From assembly GCA_030654175.1 (NCBI GenBank), contig JAURXZ010000042.1, positions 186,001-250,000 of the forward strand: DNA of 64,000 bases. The letters are read 5' to 3'. Positions 27,136-35,414 of the stretch are shown here, piece after piece. Source of the stretch: Bacteroidia bacterium (GTDB lineage: Bacteria; Bacteroidota; Bacteroidia; 2-12-FULL-35-15). Under the pieces are notes generated by a model. The model did no database searches, had not been told where the DNA came from, and saw only the letters and a list, made by a program, of their open reading frames with translations. Both the position numbers and the translations under genes were made by a program. Position 1 is the first letter of the stretch. Every line of letters starts with the position of its first letter.

Positions 27136-27337
27136 TTTCTAAACAAATTCATTAATTGATTTGTTGCAATATACATACCTAAGGTATTCTGCATATAGCC
27201 ATTTTTTGAGCAATTACAGGCAAATATAATGGAATTTTGCTTATTTGAAGGTGTTAAAATTAGTTAATTCACCCCATAACGTATTTATGCTTGAATATTG
27301 CTCAAATATTGATTTTTTACCTTTTAAATTATGTTCG

Positions 27338-27453
27338 TTTGGGCGTTTCCCCTTTCTTAAAGAAGAAAGGGGGCGGGCTTTACGCTTCAATCTACCCTTC
27401 CGCCTATTGGCGGAAGGGTAGGATTTACGCTGCAATCCCTAACGCGCATTTTC
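27338..27453 (+). repeat. Dispersed palindromic repeat family, copy A
   Basis: The element begins TTTGGGCGTTTCCC, continues GGGCGGGCTTTACGCTTC, and ends GGATTTACGCTGCAATCC then CTAACGC. Two variable hairpins separate these blocks (CCCTTTCTT.../AAGAAAGGG and CCCTTCCGCC/GGCGGAAGGG). Related copies are at 27608 and 37728. Confidence 0.85.
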
Positions 27454-27607
27454 AAATGAATCGAGATTATGCCATGATTAAGATTATAAAAAAAACAATT
27501 CCCCTAAAGCGTAATACCTTGATTTTACCCCTTAAACCAAACACATAAGTTCATAAAAACCAGCTAACTAACCATATTTTATTGTAAATAAAAAATGCTA
27601 AAACTAT

Positions 27608-27707
27608 TGAAAATGCGCGTTAGGGATTGCAGCGTAAATCCTTTTCTGTTTAGAAAAGATTGAAGCGCAAAGCCCGGCCTTTCTCTTTTAAGAAAGGAAC
27701 GCCCAAA
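27608..27707 (-). repeat. Dispersed palindromic repeat family, copy B (inverted)
   Basis: Minus-strand reading gives the same TTTGGGCG...GGGCTTTGCGCTTC...GGATTTACGCTGCAATCC blocks, with different internal hairpins. It faces copy A, and the shared GCGCATTTTCA ends make a larger inverted repeat across 27338-27707. Confidence 0.85.
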
Positions 27708-27772
27708 TGAGTAATACTCTTTAAAAAAAAGTGAACGCCCAAATCAACTTAATAAATAACATTAGTAATACT

Positions 27773-28651
27773 TTAGTTGCGCTTATCCAGGCCCCAAAGT
27801 AGTTTATTTCGGATGGTATTGAAGAAATTCTGATTCTCAAGTTTTATCAGATTTAAATAAAAATCTGCCTTTTTAAGAGTAAGTTCAATGGAAGAATCGA
27901 TGATTTCGCTACGTGAATCGAGTGAAGCAAGGTAGTGGCTACTCCGCCCCTCCACTTTAAGTTTGATCACATTGTTATCAGAAATAACCAATGGGCGCAC
28001 ATTTAAATTGTGAGGTGCAATAGGAGTAATTACAAAATTTTGTGATCCGGGCATAACCAATGGTCCTCCACAACTTAAGGAATAAGCGGTGGATCCGGTA
28101 GGTGTGGCTATTATAAGGCCATCGGCAAAGTAAGAGTTAAGGTAATCGCCATTGATGTAGGTATGAATGGTGATCATGGAAGAACTATCCTTTTTAAAGA
28201 TCGTTAACTCATTTAAAGCATAATTTACTTCGCCAAACAAATTATTGGGCGCTGTAACACTCAATAAGGAACGTTGTTCGATGCTGAATTTTTTATGCAT
28301 CACAGCTTCAATTGCATCGTATATTTCGTTTTTTGCAACATTTGCCAAAAAGCCTAAACGACCTGTATTTATGCCCAAAACAGGGATCCCGGAATTGCGC
28401 ACATAAGTTAATGTTTCTAAAAAAGTACCATCACCGCCAAGGCTTAACATGCAGTCGGTATCCTTACTTAAATCGGCATGAGAATTGAAGGTTTTAACAG
28501 CACCATTGATCTGGATCTTTTGCTGCAGAAACTTATAAAACGGCTCATAGATAAGTATTTCGGTTTTATATTCATTGAGTTTATCAAACAACAACTGAAT
28601 ATGTTCCGAAATATTTTCATTATTAGAACGACCGTAAATAGCTACTTTCAT
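27773..28651 (-). CDS. nadK: NAD kinase
   Basis: The 292-residue enzyme phosphorylates NAD to NADP. It has GGDGTFLETL (residues 72-81) with catalytic Asp, PVLGINTGRLGFLANV, the ELTIFKKDSSSMITI strand, and the SPTGSTAYSLSCGGPLV-type block (ATPTGSTAYSLSCGGPLVMP). Typical length. It lies in the conserved porG-uppS-bamA block. Confidence 0.97.
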   Translation of the reverse strand: MKVAIYGRSNNENISEHIQLLFDKLNEYKTEILIYEPFYKFLQQKIQINGAVKTFNSHADLSKDTDCMLSLGGDGTFLETLTYVRNSGIPVLGINTGRLGFLANVAKNEIYDAIEAVMHKKFSIEQRSLLSVTAPNNLFGEVNYALNELTIFKKDSSSMITIHTYINGDYLNSYFADGLIIATPTGSTAYSLSCGGPLVMPGSQNFVITPIAPHNLNVRPLVISDNNVIKLKVEGRSSHYLASLDSRSEIIDSSIELTLKKADFYLNLIKLENQNFFNTIRNKLLWGLDKRN

Positions 28652-28661
28652 TTTAAAATTT

Positions 28662-28796
28662 CTACGAATTACGAATTTTTAACGAATTACGAATCTGTGG
28701 GTATTCCCAATTAATTTACCTAACGAAAAATTTATAAAGCGGAATCACAAGAAATAGAAAGCTAATTGGTAATTCGCTAAAATTCGTAATTCGTAG
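28662..28796. repeat. Inverted repeat (TACGAATTACGAAT family)
   Basis: Arms 28662-28679 (CTACGAATTACGAATTTT) and 28779-28796 are exact reverse complements, 99 bp apart. Related units lie at 25311-25341, 26150-26170 and 29473-29632. Confidence 0.7.
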
Positions 28797-28803
28797 GGCT
28801 CTT

Positions 28804-29466
28804 CTAAATATTTATATAATTCATAAAGGAATCAAAACGGTTTTTCATATCATCAGAAAATTCGCTTTGGTGGAATGATGCTTTAACAGTATAATTATAA
28901 CGGTTAAACGTTTGTAATATGCCTGAAATATCGGTTTTGTTGACCTTTACGGTTACTTCGATCCTGGTGGATTCGGGAAGCGAATTTAAGTAACAACTCA
29001 ATATTTTGCCATCATTACCTTCAACGATCTGTGCAATTTGCGACAATGAATAATCCAATTCATTCATCTCAAGTACTATGATACCACCGGGTTCGCGTGT
29101 AGCAGCAAGTATTGAAAATTGTTGTAATAAACTTGTTAATGGTATTAAGCCTAAATAATTTTCATTTTCATCCAGTACCGGCAATACGGTAAGTTTCATA
29201 TTCGAGAACATTTTAATGACCTCGTACACATGCTGATTTTCCTTTACAAATGGACGAATGAGTGATAGTTTGTGCTTCCCTATTTCCTCATCTGTAATAT
29301 TCAGATCTAAAATATCGGTATCGGAAATAAGTCCCAAATACTCATGGTTATTCACAATGGGAAGGTGAGACACCTTAAATTCATCCATCCAGTTGATTAC
29401 CATCAAACCGGTATCGGAAGTTTTAAGAGGTGGCACCTCATCTGTTATTAGGTCTTTTGCTAACAT
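28804..29466 (-). CDS. CBS-domain protein
   Basis: The 220-residue protein has two CBS motifs in residues 1-120 (LITDEVPPLKTSDTGLMVINWMDEF; FVKENQHVYEVIKMFSNMKLTVLPVLD). CBS pairs bind adenine nucleotides. The C-terminal part (about 125-215; GGIIVLEMNELDYSLSQIAQIVE) resembles an ACT-type regulatory domain. Adjacent to nadK in Bacteroidota, it may sense nucleotides. The partner is unknown. Confidence 0.88.
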   Translation of the reverse strand: MLAKDLITDEVPPLKTSDTGLMVINWMDEFKVSHLPIVNNHEYLGLISDTDILDLNITDEEIGKHKLSLIRPFVKENQHVYEVIKMFSNMKLTVLPVLDENENYLGLIPLTSLLQQFSILAATREPGGIIVLEMNELDYSLSQIAQIVEGNDGKILSCYLNSLPESTRIEVTVKVNKTDISGILQTFNRYNYTVKASFHQSEFSDDMKNRFDSFMNYINI

Positions 29467-29676
29467 ATTTTTGGTTACGAATAAACGAATGCTTACTAAT
29501 TTACGAATAGTATGATTATTAATAAACGAATCATTAATTAATTTATTGGTTACGGAATAAACGAAAGTTTAAAATTTGTGATTTTGTAGGCTATTTTCGC
29601 AAATTCGCAAAGATTCGTTATTTGTAACCATACAAACTTACAAATTTTTTAGCTTTACACTTTATTTATGAAAGCT

Positions 29677-30405
29677 ATGGATACAAAGTTAAGTGTAAAT
29701 ATCAATAAAATTGCAACATTACGCAATTCTCGTGGCGGAAATGTTCCTGATCTGTTAAAAGTAGCCCTGGATTGCGAACGATTTGGCGCTCAAGGCATTA
29801 CGGTTCACCCCCGCCCTGATGAACGACACATCCGGTATAAAGATGTAAGAGATCTGAAGCCTTTGCTTAGTACCGAATTTAATATTGAAGGAAATCCGCG
29901 TGAACAAAAGTTCATCGACTTGGTATTGGAGGTAAAACCTGCCCAGGTAACGCTTGTGCCGGACACTTTAGGACAGGTAACATCCGACCATGGCTGGGAT
30001 ACAATTACCCATAAAGAGTATTTAAAAGATATTATTTCACTTTTTAATACTGCCGGGATACGCACCTCCATTTTTGTGGACGCGGACCTGAAAATGATAG
30101 AAGGAGCCAAAGAAACCGGTACGGATCGTATAGAGTTATATACCGAAGAGTATGCGAAACAATATCCTGTTAACCCTGAAAAAGCGATTAAACCTTATTC
30201 GATAGCATCAAAACGAGCCAAAGAATTAGGATTAGGAATAAATGCAGGACATGATCTTAGTTTAGAAAATCTTAATTATTTTGCCCAACATGTTGAAGGA
30301 TTATTGGAGGTTTCCATTGGCCACGCATTAATAACGGATGCTTTGTATTTTGGATTGGAAAATACGATACAGCTTTATTTGAGGAAGCTCAGCAATACCC
30401 TTTAG
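29677..30405 (+). CDS. pdxJ: Pyridoxine 5'-phosphate synthase
   Basis: About 242 residues from ATG 29677; an upstream ATG at 29668 would add three. The enzyme condenses 1-deoxyxylulose 5-phosphate with 3-amino-2-oxopropyl phosphate in vitamin B6 synthesis. [16 protein letters not shown] and [14 protein letters not shown] at the start, and [11 protein letters not shown] with [10 protein letters not shown] near the end, are the PdxJ signatures. Confidence 0.96.
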   Translation: MDTKLSVNINKIATLRNSRGGNVPDLLKVALDCERFGAQGITVHPRPDERHIRYKDVRDLKPLLSTEFNIEGNPREQKFIDLVLEVKPAQVTLVPDTLGQVTSDHGWDTITHKEYLKDIISLFNTAGIRTSIFVDADLKMIEGAKETGTDRIELYTEEYAKQYPVNPEKAIKPYSIASKRAKELGLGINAGHDLSLENLNYFAQHVEGLLEVSIGHALITDALYFGLENTIQLYLRKLSNTL

Positions 30406-30425
30406 TTCAATATCACATTTAATTT

Positions 30426-31202
30426 ATGAAACTATTTTATAGAAAATCCGGACAAGGGCAACCGCTCATCATATTGCACGGCTTATTCGGACAAAATGAT
30501 AACTGGGGCACGCTGGGCAGACAATTTGCTGAGCAGGGTTTTGAAGTTTACCTTGTTGACCTCCGTAATCATGGGCTTTCGCCACATAGTGATGTTTGGA
30601 ATTACCAGGTGATGAGTGATGATATCCTGGAACTTATTAACGATAATAATTTACAACATGTTATTTTAATGGGGCACTCCATGGGTGGCAAAGTGGCTAT
30701 GCAATTTGCGATACAACACCCGGAATTGCTGGATAAATTAATTGTGGTTGATATTGCCCCCAAATACTATCCTCCGCATAATTTGGATGTGCTGAACGCT
30801 TTAAATGCAGTTGACTTCAGCATTGTGAAAAGCAGAAAAGAAGTAGAAAATATTTTATCAGAAACCCTTAGCGATTTTGGCACTAAACAATTTCTTTTAA
30901 AAAATATTTATTGGAAAGAAGACACTGAACTTGACTGGCGTTTTAATTTAAAAGTAATTACCCCGCTGATCGAAAACGTTGGTGAAGCAACACCAAATGA
31001 TACTCCTTGCGCCACACCAACACTTTTTATCAGAGGCGAAAAATCGAACTATATTTTGGATGAGGATTTAAATTTGATCCATGACATTTTCCCAAACAGC
31101 CAATTAGAAACCATTGCCGGTGCACCTCATTGGGTGCATGCAGAAAAACCAAAAGAGTTTTTTGAATGTGTGATGGGGTTTATTAAAAATGCAAATTTAT
31201 AA
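30426..31202 (+). CDS. Alpha/beta hydrolase (YbfF-like esterase)
   Basis: The 258-residue cytoplasmic hydrolase has HGLFGQNDNWG (oxyanion region), nucleophile in LMGHSMGGKVAM (about Ser 86), Asp in FIRGEKSNYILDEDL, and His in APHWVHAEKP. It matches the YbfF family of acyl-CoA-type or small-ester esterases. The start is 20 bp after pdxJ, so they are probably co-transcribed. Substrate unknown. Confidence 0.88.
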   Translation: MKLFYRKSGQGQPLIILHGLFGQNDNWGTLGRQFAEQGFEVYLVDLRNHGLSPHSDVWNYQVMSDDILELINDNNLQHVILMGHSMGGKVAMQFAIQHPELLDKLIVVDIAPKYYPPHNLDVLNALNAVDFSIVKSRKEVENILSETLSDFGTKQFLLKNIYWKEDTELDWRFNLKVITPLIENVGEATPNDTPCATPTLFIRGEKSNYILDEDLNLIHDIFPNSQLETIAGAPHWVHAEKPKEFFECVMGFIKNANL

Positions 31203-31306
31203 TAAAATACCTCGGCACTCTTTTTAACCAAATATCACATTAAAGAGTTCAAAAAATTTATTTATACTTAAAATAGTGGAAAGGTTAAGGAATGGGACAA
31301 ACACTG

Positions 31307-31843
31307 TTACTCTTCAGAGCCGCCTTTAATTACTTCCCCTTCGCTGGTAAGGGTCTTTGACAAATCACCACCCTTGGGTTTTATAGTTTGCCCGGGTTCT
31401 TCAATTTCATTTTGTGTTTCAGAAATTACTTCCTCTTTACTCGTGACCGGTTTTGAGATCCCCCCAACCTGGCGTTTCACACTTTGTCCGGGCTTATCAA
31501 TTTCGTTTTGTATTTCATTTTGAATTTCAGAGATCACTTCGCCTTCGCTGGTAATTGTTTTTGAGATATCGCCAACCTGATTCTTCATGCTGTGGCTTAT
31601 ATTATCAATTTCATTTTGCATTTGTGAAGTATGCTTTTCTATATCTTCTCTGATGCCACTTGTGCTTCTTTGAATTTCATTTTGGATCTGGGCTTTCGCA
31701 TCATTGATCTCCCTTAACCCCTTCCCTATCCCTTTCGCTAATCCGGGCAGTTTATCGGAGCCAAAAAGCATTATTATCACTAATACGATGATAAATACTT
31801 CACCTCCACCAAGGTTTAAAAATAAGAGAATTGAGCTGATCAT
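31307..31843 (-). CDS. tatA: Twin-arginine translocase subunit TatA with extended repetitive tail
   Basis: The first 60 residues are canonical TatA: transmembrane helix ending FGSDKLPGLAKGIGKGLRE, the conserved amphipathic helix. The remaining 120 residues are charged and repetitive, with at least three copies of a VGxISKTxTSEGEVISE-like unit linked by QNEI motifs. Canonical TatA is 70-90 residues, so this tail doubles it. Minus-strand terminator 31883-31912 separates it from secDF. Confidence 0.88.
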   Translation of the reverse strand: MISSILLFLNLGGGEVFIIVLVIIMLFGSDKLPGLAKGIGKGLREINDAKAQIQNEIQRSTSGIREDIEKHTSQMQNEIDNISHSMKNQVGDISKTITSEGEVISEIQNEIQNEIDKPGQSVKRQVGGISKPVTSKEEVISETQNEIEEPGQTIKPKGGDLSKTLTSEGEVIKGGSEE

Positions 31844-31882
31844 TTTATAACACTATTTATTACCACAAAGTTAAGCAAAAAA

Positions 31883-31912
31883 AAGCCCGATGAATAAATA
31901 TTCATCGGGCTT
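31883..31912 (-). terminator. Intrinsic terminator after secDF
   Basis: AAGCCCGATGAAT and its complement ATTCATCGGGCTT form a 13-bp stem. In the minus direction it is followed by eight or more T (the A-run on the plus strand). Confidence 0.85.
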
Positions 31913-31936
31913 AAAATAATTATCAATTATCAAGGA

Positions 31937-34900
31937 TTATGCAATTTCCTTAACATCATCTTTATCTCTCTCTAAATCAATTACAACAGGAGTTGCAATA
32001 CAAATAGATGAATACGTACCAATTACGATACCAATTAACAATGCAAAAGAGAACCCTCTGATGGTTTCGCCACCAAAAATGAAGATCGCCAACAATACAA
32101 AGAAGATGGTTAATGATGTATTGATAGTACGGCTTAATGTACTGTTCAACGCGTAGTTGATCACTTTTACTCTTTCCGCCTTATCTAACTCTGTTTTATT
32201 ACGTTCTGTTAAATATTCACGGATCCTGTCAAATACAACCACAGTGTCGGTCATTGAGTAACTCATTACCGTTAAAATAGCGGCAATAAAATCTTGCGTG
32301 ATCTCCAATGAGAAAGGTAAAATGCCATCAAAAATAATGTAAACAGAAAGTACAATAAGCACATCATGGAACAAAGCCACTACCGCACCTAAACCATACG
32401 TCCATTTTTTGAATCGTATGAAAATGAACACGAACATAACCAAACAGGACAATAATACCGCCCAGACTGCTTTGGATCTGATATCGCGTGATACCGTTTC
32501 TCCCACTTTCTGAGAACTCATCACCTCATATTTAATATCAAGTTTTTTTAACCCTTCGTTCAATTTAGCTTCCACTTTTGCTTCCGCTTCATCAGTAGCG
32601 TCCGCAATTAAATACGTAGTGGTGATGCGTTGCTGAGTACTTTCACCATAGGTTTTTACTTCAGGTGCTTCTCCAAAACTTTCCGTTAATACTTTACGTA
32701 CATCTTCGGTTGGTTTTGTTTCATCAAAACGAACCACATAAGAACGTCCACCTTTAAAATCAACTCCTAAGCTAAAACCACCTTTTTGTACATAAGAAAA
32801 TATACCTAAGGCAATCACTGCGGCTGAGAATATATAGTACATCTTACGTTTACCAACAAAATCAATATTGATCTTTTTGAAAGCGTTCTCCGTATATTTA
32901 TTTCCGAAAGAAATTGCTTTGTTTTTTCCTAACCAACGATCAAACACTAAACGTGTAATGAAGATAGCACAGAATAAAGAAGAAATAATACCAATGATCA
33001 AGGTAGTTGCGAAACCTTGTAAAGGTCCTGTACCGAATACATACAATATGATACCAAGTAATAAAGTGGTAACGTGAGAATCGATAACGGAGGACATTGC
33101 ATTGCTATACCCTTCTTTAATTGCAAGAGCAGTACTTTTTCCTAATCTCAACTCCTCCCGTACCCTTTCAAAAATAAGGATGTTCGCATCCACCGACATG
33201 GCTATTGTTAATACGATACCAGCAATCCCCGGCAATGTTAATACTGCACCAAATGATGCGAGGATACCTACCACAAACAAGTTATTGATGATCATTGCAA
33301 GATCGGCAACCCAACCAGCTTTGCTATAATAGAAGCCCATAAACAATAGCACTAATATCAATGCAATAATTGTTGAGAACAATCCTTTTGAAACCGCTTC
33401 AGCACCAAGTGTAGGCCCTACAACGCTTTCTTCCACAATACGAGCAGGTGCAGGTAATTTACCGGCTTTTAAAATATTGATCAAATCGTCTGCTTCTTCA
33501 ATACTGAAGTTACCGGTGATAGAAGATGTTCCTCCTGCAATTTCGCCTTGTACTGTAGGGAATGAATAAACACTGTTATCAAGTACGATAGCAATTGATT
33601 TACCAATATTATCTTTTGTTAAATGTTTCCATGCAATAGCCGCATCAGATGTCATGCTCATTGAAATTTGAGGCGAGCCTGAACCTTGCTGATCAAACAC
33701 TTTACGCGCTTCAGTTATGATATCACCCGAAAGGGCAGCTTTACCTCTTTCTCTCGAACCATCTATCGCAACTAACTGTACAGTGGTTTCTTCCTTATCA
33801 ACAGCTTTAAATGTCCAGAAAAAACGGGTGTATGGTTTGAAAATTGATTTTATTTTCTGCATTCTTAAATAGGCATTTATCTTACCTGTATCAGCAATAG
33901 CAGCATAACCAATTACCGGCCCCATGCCTAAAGTTGACTGGCCTTTATCATCACGGCCTATTGCAGGGCTTAATACTGCAAAAAGCGGATTTTCTTTTCT
34001 CAATCTCGCCATTGTATCGGCTTTGGTTTCGCCAATTTTTTTGGTTGTATCAGTTGAGGTACCTAATTGTGCTGATAGTGATGTTGAAGTGTCCTTTTTT
34101 GATGCCAGAATGGTATCATTTTTTGCAAGGGTAGTTGCTTTCGGAGCTGAAGCTTTTACTTTCTCTGCTACAGCAAGAGAATCTGTTTCAACAGAATCAG
34201 CAACAGGACTTAAGATCTCTTTTAAACGTGTATTTGCCTGCTCTAATAATGGATAAATATCTTTATTATCAAATGTTTCCCAGAACTCTAAATTTGCAGT
34301 TCCCTGCAATAATTTACGAACACGTTTTTTGTCAGTAACACCCGGTAACTCAATTAAAATACGACCGGATGAAGCCAAACGTTGAATGTTTGGCTGTGTT
34401 ACACCAAATTTATCAATACGGGCACGTAGAGTATTTTCCGAAGTAGCAATTGCATCTTCAACTCTTTCCTGCAAAAACTTCAACACCTCTTCATCAGGAG
34501 TATTAAAATCAATTTTGCCTTTCAACTCAATTGTTTGAAAATTGATGGCCAGTTTTGCATTTGGGTTAATTTTTTTGAACTCTTCACCAAAAATGATCAC
34601 AAAACTCTTAGGGTCTTTCTTTTGTCTTTCAACAGCCTGAGAAAGTGCTTTTGTAAAAGTAGGATCATTGCTGTTATTAGATAGTCCGCGGATGATATCT
34701 GCAACAGAAACTTCCAACGTAACATTCATACCTCCTTTTAAATCAAGTCCAAGATTTAACTGACGTTTTTTTACTTCCTCGTATGTATACTGGGTAATGA
34801 AGATATCATACACCGGTTTTTTCTTCAAAGAATCCAGGTAATAGTTCTTTTTAGCATTGAATAAATAATCCAAATATGTTTTTTGCTCAGATGGATTATC

Positions 34901-35068
34901 TGATTCTTTCTTTGCTGCTTCAGCAGCCTCAGGGCTTGCTACATAGTTTTTGGCAAATTCTTCAGCATCGTTTTCGATACCGGCCGCAACCCATGTAAAC
35001 ATTAAATAATAAGCACAGGCGAGTGCCAGTAAAATTGCAAATAGCCTAATTGCACCTTTGTTTTTCAT
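31937..35068 (-). CDS. secDF: SecD-SecF fusion protein translocase subunit
   Basis: The 1043-residue fusion has an N-terminal TM helix (LFAILLALACAYYLMFTW), a SecD periplasmic P1 domain (LNLGLDLKGGMNVTLEV), and six TM helices near 600-740. The SecF half starts at about 770 with LGVDFKGGRSYVVRF. Both halves have the RND fold (MSVDANILIFERVREELRLGK; YSMTDTVVVFDRIREYLTER). A 130-residue low-complexity insert (about 275-370) is rich in Ala, Ser, Thr and Asp. It uses proton motive force to complete Sec export. Confidence 0.96.
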   Translation of the reverse strand: MKNKGAIRLFAILLALACAYYLMFTWVAAGIENDAEEFAKNYVASPEAAEAAKKESDNPSEQKTYLDYLFNAKKNYYLDSLKKKPVYDIFITQYTYEEVKKRQLNLGLDLKGGMNVTLEVSVADIIRGLSNNSNDPTFTKALSQAVERQKKDPKSFVIIFGEEFKKINPNAKLAINFQTIELKGKIDFNTPDEEVLKFLQERVEDAIATSENTLRARIDKFGVTQPNIQRLASSGRILIELPGVTDKKRVRKLLQGTANLEFWETFDNKDIYPLLEQANTRLKEILSPVADSVETDSLAVAEKVKASAPKATTLAKNDTILASKKDTSTSLSAQLGTSTDTTKKIGETKADTMARLRKENPLFAVLSPAIGRDDKGQSTLGMGPVIGYAAIADTGKINAYLRMQKIKSIFKPYTRFFWTFKAVDKEETTVQLVAIDGSRERGKAALSGDIITEARKVFDQQGSGSPQISMSMTSDAAIAWKHLTKDNIGKSIAIVLDNSVYSFPTVQGEIAGGTSSITGNFSIEEADDLINILKAGKLPAPARIVEESVVGPTLGAEAVSKGLFSTIIALILVLLFMGFYYSKAGWVADLAMIINNLFVVGILASFGAVLTLPGIAGIVLTIAMSVDANILIFERVREELRLGKSTALAIKEGYSNAMSSVIDSHVTTLLLGIILYVFGTGPLQGFATTLIIGIISSLFCAIFITRLVFDRWLGKNKAISFGNKYTENAFKKINIDFVGKRKMYYIFSAAVIALGIFSYVQKGGFSLGVDFKGGRSYVVRFDETKPTEDVRKVLTESFGEAPEVKTYGESTQQRITTTYLIADATDEAEAKVEAKLNEGLKKLDIKYEVMSSQKVGETVSRDIRSKAVWAVLLSCLVMFVFIFIRFKKWTYGLGAVVALFHDVLIVLSVYIIFDGILPFSLEITQDFIAAILTVMSYSMTDTVVVFDRIREYLTERNKTELDKAERVKVINYALNSTLSRTINTSLTIFFVLLAIFIFGGETIRGFSFALLIGIVIGTYSSICIATPVVIDLERDKDDVKEIA

Positions 35069-35098
35069 AGTAATTTATTATTTTTAAAAATACGGGTG

Positions 35099-35106
35099 CA
35101 AATATA
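35099..35106 (-). promoter_or_regulatory. Candidate -7 element TATATTTG upstream of secDF
   Basis: Read on the minus strand, it matches TAnnTTTG. It lies 31 bp upstream of the start codon. No well-spaced -33 TTTG is visible. Confidence 0.4.
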
Positions 35107-35313
35107 GAATAATAATTAATTCCCATACCTATCAGGGCAATTTAATAATGAATATGCTTGAATCGCCCTTTGTTTTAGGCTTTAAGCACCTTTTTTAGTA
35201 TATTTGTGGTCAAAACCACCCAAATTACGAAAAAGCAAAAGTTGTATTCGTAATTTGATATTCGTTTTTGAAGAATTTAATATCAGTCCAGGGCTTCGTT
35301 TTTTCGTATTGTC

Positions 35314-35360
35314 GGTCATTCCGGACTTGTTTCGGAATCTCAGAGATGCTGAAACAAGCT
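35314..35360 (+). repeat. Truncated GTCATTCCGG... palindrome
   Basis: GTCATTCCGGACTTGTTTCG followed by GAATCTCAGAGATGCTGAAACAAG is one arm and loop of a widespread intergenic palindrome. When translated it gives VIPDLFRNL, a familiar spurious peptide. The second arm stops after GAAACAAG. It explains a spurious 64-codon frame here. Confidence 0.6.
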
Positions 35361-35414
35361 TATCAGATTTTACACCGATTATGATTAAATATCAGTAGTT
35401 TATCCATTATCCCT

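Noticed and set aside
27241-27548. Two short frames in opposite directions before nadK
   Set aside because: Both read through the modular palindromic repeat and are not proteins.
35204-35398. 64-codon frame with VIPDLFRNL
   Set aside because: This peptide is the translation of a common intergenic palindrome, so it is a repeat and not a gene.
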